DNA of 26,653 nt from Candidatus Accumulibacter proximus (GCA_016709675.1 JADJMH010000039.1:1-26653), one strand, 5' to 3'. Positions 1-8,753 are shown, numbered from the stretch's first letter. Translations and numbers: made by a program. The notes: generated by a model from the sequence alone, not told the origin.

Positions 1-149
1 CGGCAACGCTGCGAAACCCCGGTCGCGGCGGCTGATCCGCGGCCAGGGCCACGGGTGGCGCGCGGCTCCACGGTCGCGCGCAGGCAACCCGCAGCGGCAA
101 CCCTGGGTTCGCTGCGGCTCTGGACGCTGGAGGTTGTCACGCTGCCGAG

Positions 150-1888
150 TTAGTCCGGCGGAGGTTCGGTACGCTGCGCCTCGGCGCGTGCAAAGGCTTC
201 GGTGTAGTTCCAGGGCATCCAGGCCGCCGGATCGAGCGCCACCTTGGCCGCGTGGCGCTGCAGGGAAACGAGGTAGTGAAACGGCTCGATCTTGTGGAGT
301 TCGGCCGTGTGGATCAGGGTCATGAACAGATCGCCGACGCGCGCGCCGTTCAACGTCCGATAGAAGAGCGCGTTCTTCCGATGCAGAATGGCCTTTTTCA
401 GTATGCGTTCGGTGATGTTGTTGTCGAGTGGGGCGCCCGGCACGCGCAGAAACAGGCTCAGTTTCTCCCAGTGGTTCTGCATGTATGAGATCGCCTGGCC
501 GAGTCCCGAGTGGGGCTCCACGGTGTGCTCCGCGAACTGTCTGGCCATCCAGTCTTGCAGCGCCTTCATCCGTGGGCCACTTTCCTTCTGGTGCAGGAGC
601 AGGCGCTCGGCGGGCGAGAGGCCCTGGCGCTTGGCCTGCGCGTCGGTGTGGAAGACGGCGCGCAGCGTGTGCAGGACAAAGGCCACTTCTTCCGGAAAGG
701 CCTCGACCACATCGACGTAGTTGCGTCGCGCATGCGGAATACACGAGGCGGCCAGCGTCGAATGATCGCCCGGCCGGTTGCGCGTCGAGGCATCGGACAT
801 GTGGATCGGCGGATCGGTCACTTCCCGCAGATCGAGTACTTCGGCAAGGTGCTCGCCCGCATGACAGGGCCCGGTTTTGAACAAGGCGATCAGACCATTG
901 GGCGTCTCGGCGACGACACCGGAAGTGAACACGCCAGTGCGATCGGCGGACGCGCCTGCCGGCAGCGCTTCGGCGCGCGCCTCTTGCGTCAAGGTCAGGA
1001 TGCGCATCGTCGTGTCATCGTTGTACACCACGGTTCCTTGGGCTGCCTGCCGTGCCAGTTCGTCGAAGACCGGGATGAGGGGGCGGCAGCGGCGGCCACG
1101 ACTTCCCATTGCGTGCCGACCGGCATCGGGATGGCCAAACCCTGTTCCAGCCGCTCGATGCGGTGGAACGGCAGACCGCAGCCGTATTTGAGGAGCGCGA
1201 TCATCGCCGCGGCGGTGTCGTCGTACTTTGCCTTGCCAACGCCTGGCGGGGGGTCGGCGGTAAACACGGTGCCACACAAGCCGCAACGCAGCCGTTCGAG
1301 TTCGTAGACCTTCGCGAGTAGCGGCGCGACGCCGGTGATACGAACCAGGACCGCTGGCTCTCCTCGTTGCCCATACACCCGACCGGTACACCCGGCGACG
1401 GGACACGGATCGCCGTGCCGTAACGTCGCATGCGGTACGGCAATATGCGGCGCTCGCGGATAATCGGCCGCCCCATTCCTTCCGTGCCCTGGGCGCTTCT
1501 TCTTGGGCTCGGCTACCGTGGCGTCCGAAGTCGCCTGGCCGGCGGCTTTCTCGTCGCCGCCTTCCGCCGATGGACGGGTCGCCATGTCCGCTGGCGGCGT
1601 GTCGCCCTTCTCCGCTTCCCCGAGCACATTGGCCGTGCTCTCGGTCGGCGCGCCGAAGAGAATCCGCCGTAGCCGTGCCAGCGTGGTTTCCTTCGTCTCG
1701 AGTTCGGCGGTGATCCGCGCGAGGGTGCCCACCGCTGCCTTCAGCGTCGCCTGTTCGGCCTCGGTCAGCGGTCTGGCTCCGCTCTGCTCGACGATGGCCT
1801 CGATCTCCTGCACCGGGATGGCCATCCGCTGCGGCGGGTTGTGTTCAGGCCGCTTCCGGTGGGATGCCCGCTGCCGGCTCCGGCTCAT
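150..1888 (-). pseudogene. tnpC: IS66 family transposase TnpC, frameshifted
   Basis: This is the DDE transposase of the IS66 element. The N-terminal part (reading from 1888 or 1825) has the coiled leader with LARLRRILFG, a spacer, and the zinc-binding region with CPVAGC and CGLCG. The C-terminal part in another frame has the catalytic-core motifs VVYNDDTTM, MSDAS, HARRNY and NNITERILKK, then the usual C-terminal tail. The frames switch at a run of five G (plus strand 1079-1083), consistent with one lost base. The start at 1888 is chosen because its ATG overlaps the stop of the preceding small ORF (ATGA). The ATG at 1825, before PVQEIEAIVE, is the alternative and matches typical TnpC starts better by length. 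Without frame correction no complete transposase is made. Family assignment is firm; whether the frameshift is biological is not. Confidence 0.88.
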
Positions 1889-2061
1889 GGCCGTACGCCA
1901 ACGAGCTGGCCGAAGTCCCCCCGCAGCCGCTTCCGGGAACGCTTCGAGCTCTGGCGGGGGTCCATGCGGCCACTGACCGCGGCGGCGCGGCTGCTCGCAA
2001 CCTCCGCGGCGCGGAACTCCCGTCTGCCGTAAGCCCAGCTTGGCGAACTCGCCAGCTGCAT
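1885..2061 (-). CDS. Small basic 58-aa ORF between tnpB and tnpC
   Basis: A short ORF begins with ATG at 2061, preceded by GGAGG with a seven-base spacer, and ends in a TGA that overlaps an ATG of tnpC (ATGA, 1888-1885). The product is Arg/Ser-rich with a basic C-terminal half (RQSSKRSRKRLRG). I do not recognise it. The segment WAYGRREFRAAE is faintly like the N-terminus of IS4/Tn5-type transposases, which is too weak to use. The ribosome site, the overlap with tnpC and the promoter-like sequence upstream suggest it is translated and coupled to tnpC. It is not part of the standard IS66 gene set, and it could instead be a leader whose only role is coupling. Confidence 0.45.
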   Translation of the reverse strand: MQLASSPSWAYGRREFRAAEVASSRAAAVSGRMDPRQSSKRSRKRLRGDFGQLVGVRP

Positions 2062-2098
2062 TCTCAGTCCTCCAGCAGTGACTCTTTCTACCCAAGGT

Positions 2099-2143
2099 AT
2101 TCTGCCAAAGACCGGCGACGCTGTCTAGTCCTTTCGCGAAAGG
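2099..2143 (-). promoter_or_regulatory. Promoter-like sequence with adjacent 14-bp palindrome
   Basis: On the minus strand TAGACA (2127-2122) and CAGAAT (2104-2099) are 17 bases apart, matching the -35 and -10 consensus at five and four of six positions. Immediately upstream lies the perfect palindrome CCTTTCGCGAAAGG (2130-2143). The small ORF and tnpC start 38 bases downstream of the -10. This looks like a promoter with an operator inside the element, separate from the tnpA promoter. Prediction only. Confidence 0.45.
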
Positions 2144-2219
2144 TCATCTTCGGTATCCCCGTTGCGGTGGGTGACGACCAGCTTTCGGAAGTTCTGTTTG
2201 CGGGCTGCGCTCGCGAAGG

Positions 2220-2567
2220 TCAGGCGACCGCTCGCCACTCCGGGATTCCGCCGGCCGCGGCGTAGTCGCCTCCCGAGAGCAGGACCGCCAAGGCGTGCGG
2301 CGCGAGGAGCTTCCCCGGTGACGCCTGCGGCCAGAAGCGGTAATGCCCCTGCGACAGCCGCTTTTGACAGAGCCAGAAGCCTTGCCCGTCATAGACCAGG
2401 AGTTTGACCGCCGTGCGCCGGCGATTGCAGAAAACGAACACGCCGCCGCTGAACGGGTCTTGGGCCAGTTTCTGCCGCACACGTCGGGCGAGACCGTCGA
2501 TGCCGCACCGAAAATCCGCTGGCTCGGCAGCGACCCAGACACGCAGGCGCGCGTTCAGCGCGAGCAT
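2220..2567 (-). CDS. tnpB: IS66 family accessory protein TnpB
   Basis: This 115-residue protein is the second gene of the IS66 element and is needed with TnpA and TnpC for transposition in studied members; its biochemical role is not settled. It shows the family signature throughout: DFRCGIDGLARRV near residues 19-31, DPFSGGVFVFCNRRRTAVKLL near 37-57, and GFWLCQKRLSQGHYRFW near 63-79. Length and motifs match the family. Its ATG lies inside the end of tnpA (13-base overlap), consistent with co-transcription and translational coupling. The reading frame is intact, unlike tnpC. Confidence 0.93.
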   Translation of the reverse strand: MLALNARLRVWVAAEPADFRCGIDGLARRVRQKLAQDPFSGGVFVFCNRRRTAVKLLVYDGQGFWLCQKRLSQGHYRFWPQASPGKLLAPHALAVLLSGGDYAAAGGIPEWRAVA

Positions 2568-2971
2568 GGTTGGACCTGCCAGAGGCTACGCGCGACCTCG
2601 GCGAGGTGGCTACTGGCCGCTGGCGGCAGTTCGATGCGCAGCGCACGGCCCGCCCGGTCGGTGAGAACCAGGACGCAAACGGGTGGCGCCAGCGGCAGGC
2701 CGAGATCGAGTTCGACGAAACTCGATGACACGGGCGCGCTGCGCGCGTCTTCGGCGGCGTTCCTGGCGGTCAGGCGGTGCTTCAGGCTCTTGTAGTCGAG
2801 CTTCAGGGCGACGGCAACCTTGGCGATGCCGTACCGCTCGGCAAGTTCGGTCGCTTGCGACCACAGCTCCTCCGGAATGCGAGAACTGCGGCGGCGGGTG
2901 CTCCGCCATTGGGCAAGCGCAGCGGCGGTTTCGGCCAGTTGCGGGGCGGTTGCAGGTAAAGACGGTGACAT
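2555..2971 (-). CDS. tnpA: IS66 family accessory protein TnpA (HTH)
   Basis: This 138-residue protein is the first gene of the IS66 element. Residues about 30-72 form a helix-turn-helix region of the IS66 OrfA type (IPEELWSQATELAERYG, then IAKVAVALKLDYKSLKHR), suggesting DNA binding. The C-terminal half (FVELDLG, then IELPPAASSHLAEVARSLW) also fits the family. The start at 2971 has GAGAGG seven bases upstream, and that ribosome site is partly paired in a hairpin (see 2971-3008). It overlaps tnpB by 13 bases. The frame is intact. Confidence 0.88.
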   Translation of the reverse strand: MSPSLPATAPQLAETAAALAQWRSTRRRSSRIPEELWSQATELAERYGIAKVAVALKLDYKSLKHRLTARNAAEDARSAPVSSSFVELDLGLPLAPPVCVLVLTDRAGRALRIELPPAASSHLAEVARSLWQVQPCSR

Positions 2972-3008
2972 TGGTAGGCCTCTCGAACGGTCGTTACGGG
3001 CCTACCAA
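2971..3008 (-). promoter_or_regulatory. Hairpin covering the tnpA ribosome site and start codon
   Basis: The 10-base arms TTGGTAGGCC (2971-2980) and its exact complement (2999-3008) flank an 18-base loop. In the minus-strand transcript the second arm contains the end of the GAGAGG ribosome site and the A of the tnpA ATG. A transcript starting upstream of 3008 would fold and hide the start, while one starting within the loop would not. IS10 and IS50 use this arrangement to block translation from read-through transcripts; applying it here is inference. Confidence 0.55.
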
Positions 3009-3336
3009 GGTACCAGCCCAGCGCAGGGATTTCACGCAGCATTGCCGAAAGGACACATTCAATTCGCGGAACGCAACATTCTGAAGGATCCGCTCCTGTG
3101 CCCATTGCGGCCAATGGATCATCGATCACTGTTAGCCAAGGCCGCTGCTGCAGGAGGCGGCCAAGCGCCGGATTACGGGCAGTGCTTGCCCAGCGATTCT
3201 GGGGGTCTTCCGCCATTAGCGGCTCATGTGGGCGCGAAATTGGCGATTGACTGCGGCACAATACGTCAGCAATGCATCTTGAAGGCTGGTTGCATTTCCT
3301 ATCGTTGCCGATGCATCGACGACAAAGACACGTGAA
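3009..3336. other. Intergenic stretch without a recognisable gene
   Basis: Between the IS66 tnpA leader and the GGDEF-EAL gene I see no protein with family resemblance, no RNA gene and no clear terminator. The IS66 right terminal repeat probably lies in the first part but I could not identify it without its partner. The ribosome site for the gene at 3337 is weak (a GTGAA just before the ATG). Confidence 0.4.
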
Positions 3337-6300
3337 ATGATTGCTCTGCTGCAGCGCTCGCTCAAGACCCGGGTGACCCTGTTCACACTTTCCATTTTCG
3401 TCATCAGCATCTGGGCGCTGGCGTTCTACGCGAGCCGGGTGCTGCGCGAGGATATGGAGCGCCTGCTGGGCGAACAGCAGTATTCGATCGTCTCCCTACT
3501 CGCCGCCAACATCAATCAAGAGTTGGGTGACCGCTTGAGTGCGCTGGAAAAAGTTGTCGAAAGACTTACCCCGGCCATGCTGGGCGACGCGGCGACCATG
3601 CAGCGATTCCTCGAAGACCGCCCGGTTCTTCAGGCCCTCTTCAACGGCGGCGTCCTCGCCTACCGGACGGACGGTACCGTGATTGCCGACAGTCTTCCCG
3701 CCGCCGGACGGATTGGCGTCAATTATCTCGACATCGATACAGTGGCGGCTGCGTTGCAAGAGGGCAGATCGACCATCGGCCGACAGGTGATGGGCAAGAA
3801 ATTGCGGGCGCCAGTCTTCGGTATTACCGTGCCCGTTCGTGATCATCAGGGCAAAGGTGATTGGCGGTCTGGGTGGCGTGGTAAATCTTGGGACGCCCGG
3901 CTTTCTGGACAAGATCACCGAAAGCACCCACGGCACGACCGGCGGCTACTTGATAGTTGCGCGGGAACACCGGCTGATTATCACTGCCACCGACAAAAGT
4001 CGCATCATGGAAACACTTCCTCCGGCCGGCGTCAATTGGTTGGTTGACCGCTTCATTCAAGGCTACGAGGGGTCGGGTGTCGTCGTCAATCCACGGGGTG
4101 TGGAGGTGCTATCCTCGGCCAAGGGCGTTCCTGCAGCAGGCTGGTACCTTGCGGCTTTCATGCCCACCGCGGAAGCCTTTGCCCCGATTCGCGCGATGCA
4201 AGAGCGCATGCTGCTGAGTACCATTCTTCTTACGCTGCTGGCCGGAAGCCTGACCTGGTGGATGCTGAGACGCCAACTTGCACCGGTGGTGGCGACCGCC
4301 CAGACATTGGCCGCTCAGTCGGCTGCGGGCCTGCCGCTCCAACCCTTGCCCATCACGCGCCAGGACGAAGTCGGCGAACTGTTCGGCGGCTTCAATCGCC
4401 TGCTGCTAACCCTGGGCCAGCGCGAAGACGCTCTGAAGGAAAGCGAAGAAAATCTCGCCGTCACCCTGCACTCCATCGGCGACGCAGTGATCGCCACGGA
4501 TACTGTCGGCCGGGTGACCCGGATGAATCCCATGGCGGAGCGTCTTTGCGGATGGATGCTGGCCGACGCCCTGGGTCGGCCCTTGTCCGAGGTCTTCCGC
4601 CTCTTCAATGCCGATACTCGCGAACCGGGGAGTCAGTCCGGTGCAATCGGTCCTCGCGCATGGTCAGGTGGTTGGCCTCGCCAACCATACGGTATTGCTG
4701 GCCAAGGACGGGCAGGAGTACCGGATTGCCGACAGCGCTGCCCCTATCCGCAATGCTGCAGGAGAAATCGTCGGCGTGGTGCTGGTGTTTAGTGATATCA
4801 CCAAGAAGTATCGCTCGGAGGAAGCGCTGCGGGATAGCGAGTAACGCTTTCGCAATCTGTATGAAGAAGCACCACTGGCCTATCAGTCTCTCGATGCGGC
4901 GGGCAACATTCTGCAAGTCAACAACGCCTGGCTGAAGTTGTTCGGCTTCACGCATGACGAGGCAATTGGACGTTTCATCGGAGATTTCCTCGACGAGGGT
5001 CCCGACGGCAGCACCCGCCTGGTTGACATCAACGGTCGAATTGGCTATGACAGAGAAGGCAATTTCTGCCAAACCCACTGCATCCTGGCCGACATTACCG
5101 AGCGCAAGAAGGCCGAGGCGGCATTGCTGGAAAGCGAAGAGCGCTGGAAGTTTGCACTGGAAGGGGCGGGTGAAGGCGTTTGGGATTGGAACATCCAGAC
5201 TGGTGACGCGGTGTACTCCAGACGATGGAAAGAAATGCTCGGTTTTGCCGAAGGTGAGATCGCGAATAACTCCTCCGAATGGTCGAGCCGCGTCCACCCG
5301 GAGGACATGCCCAGGGTGATGGCGGTAATCCAGGCCCATATCGACGGCAAGACACCCTCGGCCGCGATTGAGTTTCGCATGTTGTGCAAGGATGGCACTT
5401 GGCTATGGACGCTTGGCCGCGGCATGGTGGTAAGCCGCGATGCCAACGGCAAGCCTTTGCGGCTCGTTGGCACCAACGCGGACATCAGCGAGCGCAAGGC
5501 GACGGCCGACAAGATCGAACGTTTGGCCTTCTACGACCCGCTCACCGATCTGCCCAATCGGCGGCTCCTGCTCGACCGGCTGGAAAAGGCACTAGCCAGC
5601 AGCACCCGCCACAATCGCCATGGCGCATTGATGCTGCTCGACATGGATGATTTCAAGACCCTCAACGACACCCTGGGCCATGACGTTGGCGACCAGTTTC
5701 TGGTAGAGGTGACAAGCCGCCTTCAAGCCGCCGTTCGTGAAGGCGACACCGTCGCGCGTCACGGCGGCGACGAGTTTGTGGTGATACTCGAAGATCTCAG
5801 CGAAGATGCGCTCGCCGTCACGCAGGCAGAAAGCGTTGCCGTGAAGATTCTGCACGTCGTTAGCCAGCCTTACCTGCTCGATCTGACTCTTCGAGCGGAC
5901 TTGAAGAACACGCTCAGCTATCACTGCACATCGAGTATCGGCATCACCCTGTTTCGAGGCCACTCCCTCTCGGCCGATGAGTTGATGAGACGCGCCGATA
6001 CGGCCATGTATCAGGCCAAGGCCGGTGGCCGCAACTCGCTGCGCTTCTTCGATCCGGAGATGCAGGCAGTCGTCGCTGCCCGCGCCACCCTGGATCGCGA
6101 TCTGCGCGAGGCGGTGCGGGAGGGGCAGTTCTGCCTTTACTACCAACCCCAGGTGGACAGCGCCGGAAACCGGACGGGTGCCGAGGTCTTGGTGCGCTGG
6201 CGGCATCCCCGGCGCGGCCTGGTGCCCCCGGTCGAGTTCATTCCCCAGGCCGAGGCAACGGGACTGATCATTCCCATCGGTCGTTGGGTACTTGAAACTG

Positions 6301-6857
6301 CATGCGCCCAACTGGTGGCCTGGGAAGCCCTGCCGAAGATGTCTCATCTCACGGTGGCGGTCAATGTCAGCGCCCGCCAGTTCCGCCATGGGGATTTCGT
6401 GGATCAGGTACTGGCGATAATCGACAGCACCGGAGTTAACCCTCAGAAGCTGAAACTGGAACTGACCGAGAGCCTGCTGCTGGATGATGTGGAAGACATC
6501 ATCCGCAAGATGACCGTGCTGAAAGGCAGAGGCATCGGCTTCTCGCTGGACGACTTTGGCACGGGCTATTCTTCGCTGTCTTATCTGAAACGCTTGCCGC
6601 TCGACCAACTCAAGATTGACCAGTCCTTCGTCAGGGATGTGCTGACGGATCCCAACGACGCCGCCATCGCCCGAACCATCGTGGCCCTGGCGCAAAGCAT
6701 GGGTCTGGCCGTGATCGCCGAGGGCGTAGAAACAGAGGCACAACGTGAATTTCTTGCCGCCAATGGTTGTACTGCTTACCAGGGCTTCCTGTTTGGCCGG
6801 CCAATGCCTCAGTGGGAGTTTTCGCTGCCGACCGGAGCCACTGCAAGGGAAGTGTAA
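3337..6857 (+). pseudogene. Membrane-anchored Cache-HAMP-PAS-GGDEF-EAL protein, broken
   Basis: Joined across the breaks this is a protein of about 1,170 residues. It has a membrane helix near residues 13-33, a periplasmic Cache-like sensor, a second helix coded near 4205-4262, a HAMP region, three PAS domains, then GGDEF and EAL domains that make and degrade cyclic di-GMP. Two +1 shifts occur, one at GG near 3857 and one in a GGGG run at 4627-4630. An in-frame TAA at 4842 sits between the first PAS and RFRNLYEEAP, where relatives usually have Gln or Glu. The PAS after the stop also looks about 20-25 residues short near 4993. Downstream, 4938-6857 is an open 639-codon frame with an intact GGDEF motif (residues 276-280), the inhibitory-site motif REGD (267-270), and EAL-domain motifs EVL (416-418), NVSARQF, ELTES, DDFGTG and KID. 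A shortened cytosolic enzyme could be made if an internal start is used, but I see no good ribosome site. Confidence 0.9.
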
Positions 6858-7257
6858 GCCGTGATGCACGGTGTCAATGGCAACACAGGGGTTTGGCTCG
6901 GTAGCGTCCACCAGCCGCAGAACCTGTGCGTCGGCAACCAGTCTTGAGCGGACCGACAGTTTCCTCAAGCGCGCGTCTCTTAATGACCGATAGTACTCGT
7001 TGGCGCCTGCATCCACGAAGCTGACGTAGGCGCACATTGCCAGCTTTCACAGCAATAGCCCCCGAGGTCGATCCGGAGAAGTTCCCGTCGGAGGGGCCCA
7101 TAGCCAGCATGGTTCCGCGCACAGCCACCCCGCCCAGATCAGGATGCGACTGATCAGTCTTGCAGTCCCTCGCCACCAACACCGATCCGCTCCCGTTGCT
7201 CCTCCCACAACACCGGGGGACTGATCGCAAGATCATGCACCTTCATGTTTGTTCGCA
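6858..7257. other. Gap with one 30-aa minus-strand ORF
   Basis: No gene with clear family resemblance is visible. On the minus strand an ATG at 7246, eleven bases after the toxin stop, opens a 30-codon ORF ending at 7154 (start MKVHDLAISP, containing VLWEEQRERIG). It reads like the N-terminus of a real protein cut short, possibly a third gene of the toxin operon that has decayed. The longer minus-strand frames here show no conserved motifs. Confidence 0.3.
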
Positions 7258-7683
7258 TCAGCGGTTGGAGATGCGCCTGAGCGCCTCGGCTGCATCGACG
7301 ATGGGAATGCCTTGATGGCTGCTCAGTGGCAGCAAGTACTTGCGATCTCCCGAGGCAATCAGATCTGCGCGGGCCGAGACAGCGGCGGCGATCACTTGAT
7401 CTTCATCGAGGTCGCCCGCCACCACGCGCGGCACGCTGGCGGGTTCGACCAGCTCGATGATCTCGACGTAATCGGCCAGCACGTCGCGGGCCGTCTTACC
7501 GGTCAAGGCCAGGCGCTTGCTTGCTGATGGTCGCGTGAGTACGTCAGCCAACTCTTCAAGTAGCGCTGTGCTGCTACAGATCTGGACACCGTGTTGTTGG
7601 CCGATCGCAGCCAGCAAGTGATGCGGAGTGCCGCGCCACAATAGCGCCGACAGAACCACGTTTGTGTCAAGAACGATCCGCAC
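7258..7683 (-). CDS. PIN-domain toxin of a type II toxin-antitoxin pair
   Basis: This 141-residue protein resembles the COG1569 family of putative PIN toxins, which are Mg-dependent RNases. The acidic residues expected of a PIN active site are present: Asp6 in VLDTNVV, Glu44/Glu45 in LLEELADVL, Asp93-Asp95 in DLDEDQVIAAA, and Asp113 in SGDRKYL. I place the start at the GTG at 7683 because the VRIVLDTN motif is where such proteins begin; the upstream extension is antitoxin read in another frame. It overlaps the antitoxin stop by 17 bases, so the two are probably co-translated and autoregulated by the antitoxin complex. The frame is intact. RNA target unknown. Confidence 0.85.
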   Translation of the reverse strand: MRIVLDTNVVLSALLWRGTPHHLLAAIGQQHGVQICSSTALLEELADVLTRPSASKRLALTGKTARDVLADYVEIIELVEPASVPRVVAGDLDEDQVIAAAVSARADLIASGDRKYLLPLSSHQGIPIVDAAEALRRISNR

Positions 7684-7918
7684 CCGATTCCTGCTGGTTG
7701 ATCCAGCTTCCCCGGACGCGGCGCTCAGCGCGCACCGCATCCACCTCAGCGGCAACATCGCCCTCGCTCATTGGCGCGGCGCCGACGGCTTCGAGTGCCG
7801 GTGCGATAGCGAGCAGACGATCCAGCGCTCTCCGCTTCCTGACCTTGGTAGCCAGGAACTCCACGAAGTCTTCCACCTCGGCCACCTGCTGCGGCGAGAG
7901 TGTTCTGATCTTCGACAT
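7667..7918 (-). CDS. Antitoxin partner of the PIN toxin
   Basis: An 83-residue, charged protein is encoded directly upstream of and overlapping the PIN toxin. Its N-terminus (MSKIRTLSPQQVAEVEDFVEFL) matches small antitoxins of the DUF2281 type, in which a short helix follows the start, and the C-terminal half is acidic then basic (MSEGDVAAEVDAVRAERR). The ATG at 7918 is preferred. An in-frame ATG at 7975 would add 19 residues but has no better ribosome site. It should neutralise the toxin by direct binding and repress the operon; both are family expectations. Confidence 0.75.
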   Translation of the reverse strand: MSKIRTLSPQQVAEVEDFVEFLATKVRKRRALDRLLAIAPALEAVGAAPMSEGDVAAEVDAVRAERRVRGSWINQQESGADRS

Positions 7919-8022
7919 CAAGCTCTGTTCAACCGTTACATTCTGATTTTCGGCGGGCTTTGTGCTTGGTAACATCAGCGCAGCATTGCCGATGTCCTTT
8001 CCCCACCCTGGAGAGCAAGCCC

Positions 8023-8265
8023 ATGACGGCCCTTGATTCCATTGCTCGAGCACGCTCAGCGCGGCGCAAACGCGATCTGGAAATGGTCGCCGCCTGGGCA
8101 GCGGGGCAGTCCCATGCCGAGATTGCCCGGGCGTTTCAACTCTCCACGGAAAACGTCAAGGACCGGCTCGAGCGGCATTTCCGAGCCAAACAGCGGGAGG
8201 CAAGCAGCGACCCGTTCGACAAGATCAGCCTCGCCTGCGAACGCGGCTCCTCAGGGAAGGCCTGA
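8023..8265 (+). CDS. Small helix-turn-helix protein (probably truncated)
   Basis: An 80-residue protein starts at ATG 8023 with GGAGAG seven to eight bases upstream. Residues about 20-53 (MVAAWAAGQSHAEIARAFQL, then STENVKDRLERHFR) form a helix-turn-helix like sigma region 4 or LuxR-type domains, suggesting DNA binding. After DKISL the frame runs into nonsense and stops. In another frame the sequence continues as an RNA polymerase alpha-CTD-like domain (next entry), so the 80-aa product is likely the N-terminal part of a longer regulator. It is followed closely by the cupin and PEBP genes on the same strand. Target unknown. Confidence 0.6.
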   Translation: MTALDSIARARSARRKRDLEMVAAWAAGQSHAEIARAFQLSTENVKDRLERHFRAKQREASSDPFDKISLACERGSSGKA

Positions 8266-8358
8266 CGACGGTCGATGAGGTGGTTGGAGGGTACAGGGAG
8301 CAAAGCACTTTTCCAGATCCGAGGCATCGGCCGCAAGAGCATCCAGGAAATCGAAATG
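8230..8358 (+). pseudogene. Alpha-CTD-like helix-hairpin-helix remnant in two frames
   Basis: In the frame offset from the HTH gene the DNA reads RLRTRLLREGLTTVDEVV, and after one more shift near 8308, LFQIRGIGRKSIQEIE. Together these look like the C-terminal domain of RNA polymerase alpha, where a helix-hairpin-helix (GIGRKS) contacts DNA. Two single-base indels separate it from the HTH domain upstream. The likely ancestral product is an HTH-alphaCTD-like protein of about 110 residues. The end overlaps the cupin start. Confidence 0.5.
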
Positions 8359-8751
8359 TGGTTCCCTGTCAATCGGCTGTACCAGCACTACGCTGCAGTC
8401 TGTCCCTATATCACCAAGGATGGCTCTGAAATCCGCGAGCTGATGCACCCAGCGGTGCAGGGTAACCGCAACCAGAGCCTGGCCGAAGCCACGCTTCCCG
8501 CCGGAACCAGAACGATGCTGCACAGGCATCTCGTGACGGAAGAGATCTACCACATTACAGCCGGCGAAGGGCAGATGATTCTGGGAGCGGATCTGTTCAA
8601 GGTCGGGGTTGGCGACACCATCTGTATCGCGCAGGGAACGGCACACTGCATTGAAGCATCGACGACCGGTGCGCTGGTGTTGCTCTGCTGCTGCTCGCCA
8701 GCCTACTCGCATGCAGATACGGAGATTCTCGAAACTGCTGAGGAGGATTGA
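8356..8751 (+). CDS. Cupin-domain protein
   Basis: This 131-residue single-domain cupin folds as a small beta-barrel, usually binding a metal. Motif 1 is complete: Gly50, His56, His58 and Glu62/Glu63 in GTRTMLHRHLVTEE, followed by Gly70. Motif 2 is GDTICIAQGTAH with His97. The start at 8356 has AGGAA six bases upstream; a longer in-frame start at 8275 would translate the HhH remnant and is rejected. Many homologues are annotated only as cupins, so no substrate is assigned. It ends two bases before the PEBP gene, whose ribosome site AGGAGG lies in the last cupin codons, so the two are probably one operon. Confidence 0.85.
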   Translation: MWFPVNRLYQHYAAVCPYITKDGSEIRELMHPAVQGNRNQSLAEATLPAGTRTMLHRHLVTEEIYHITAGEGQMILGADLFKVGVGDTICIAQGTAHCIEASTTGALVLLCCCSPAYSHADTEILETAEED

Positions 8752-8753
8752 GA

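Larger units (their letters stand above)
1..3008 (-). mobile_element. IS66-family insertion sequence, left end outside the window
   Basis: Three genes in the usual IS66 order (tnpA, tnpB, tnpC) lie on the minus strand between 2971 and 150. The first 149 bases hold no gene I can support and are probably the 3' flank of the element. I could not find a matched pair of terminal inverted repeats, so the left boundary probably lies before base 1. The right boundary is placed at the hairpin around the tnpA start and could be somewhat further right, within 3009-3336. The element is unusual in having about 330 bases with an extra small ORF between tnpB and tnpC. Confidence 0.8.

Noticed and set aside
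510..1307. Long plus-strand open frame opposite IS66 tnpC
   Set aside because: It is the antisense of a well-recognised transposase and shows no motif of its own; GC-rich third positions create long opposite frames.
5592..7037. 481-codon minus-strand open frame opposite the GGDEF-EAL gene
   Set aside because: The plus strand encodes clear GGDEF and EAL domains over the same DNA. The part beyond 6858 has no recognisable motif.
7037..7236. 120-codon minus-strand ORF 7236-6874 as a gene
   Set aside because: Composition is low-information and frame-neutral, with no domain and no ribosome site.
8275..8355. N-terminal extension of the cupin protein
   Set aside because: The extension encodes an alpha-CTD-like motif belonging with the upstream HTH gene, and the ATG at 8356 has its own AGGAA ribosome site.
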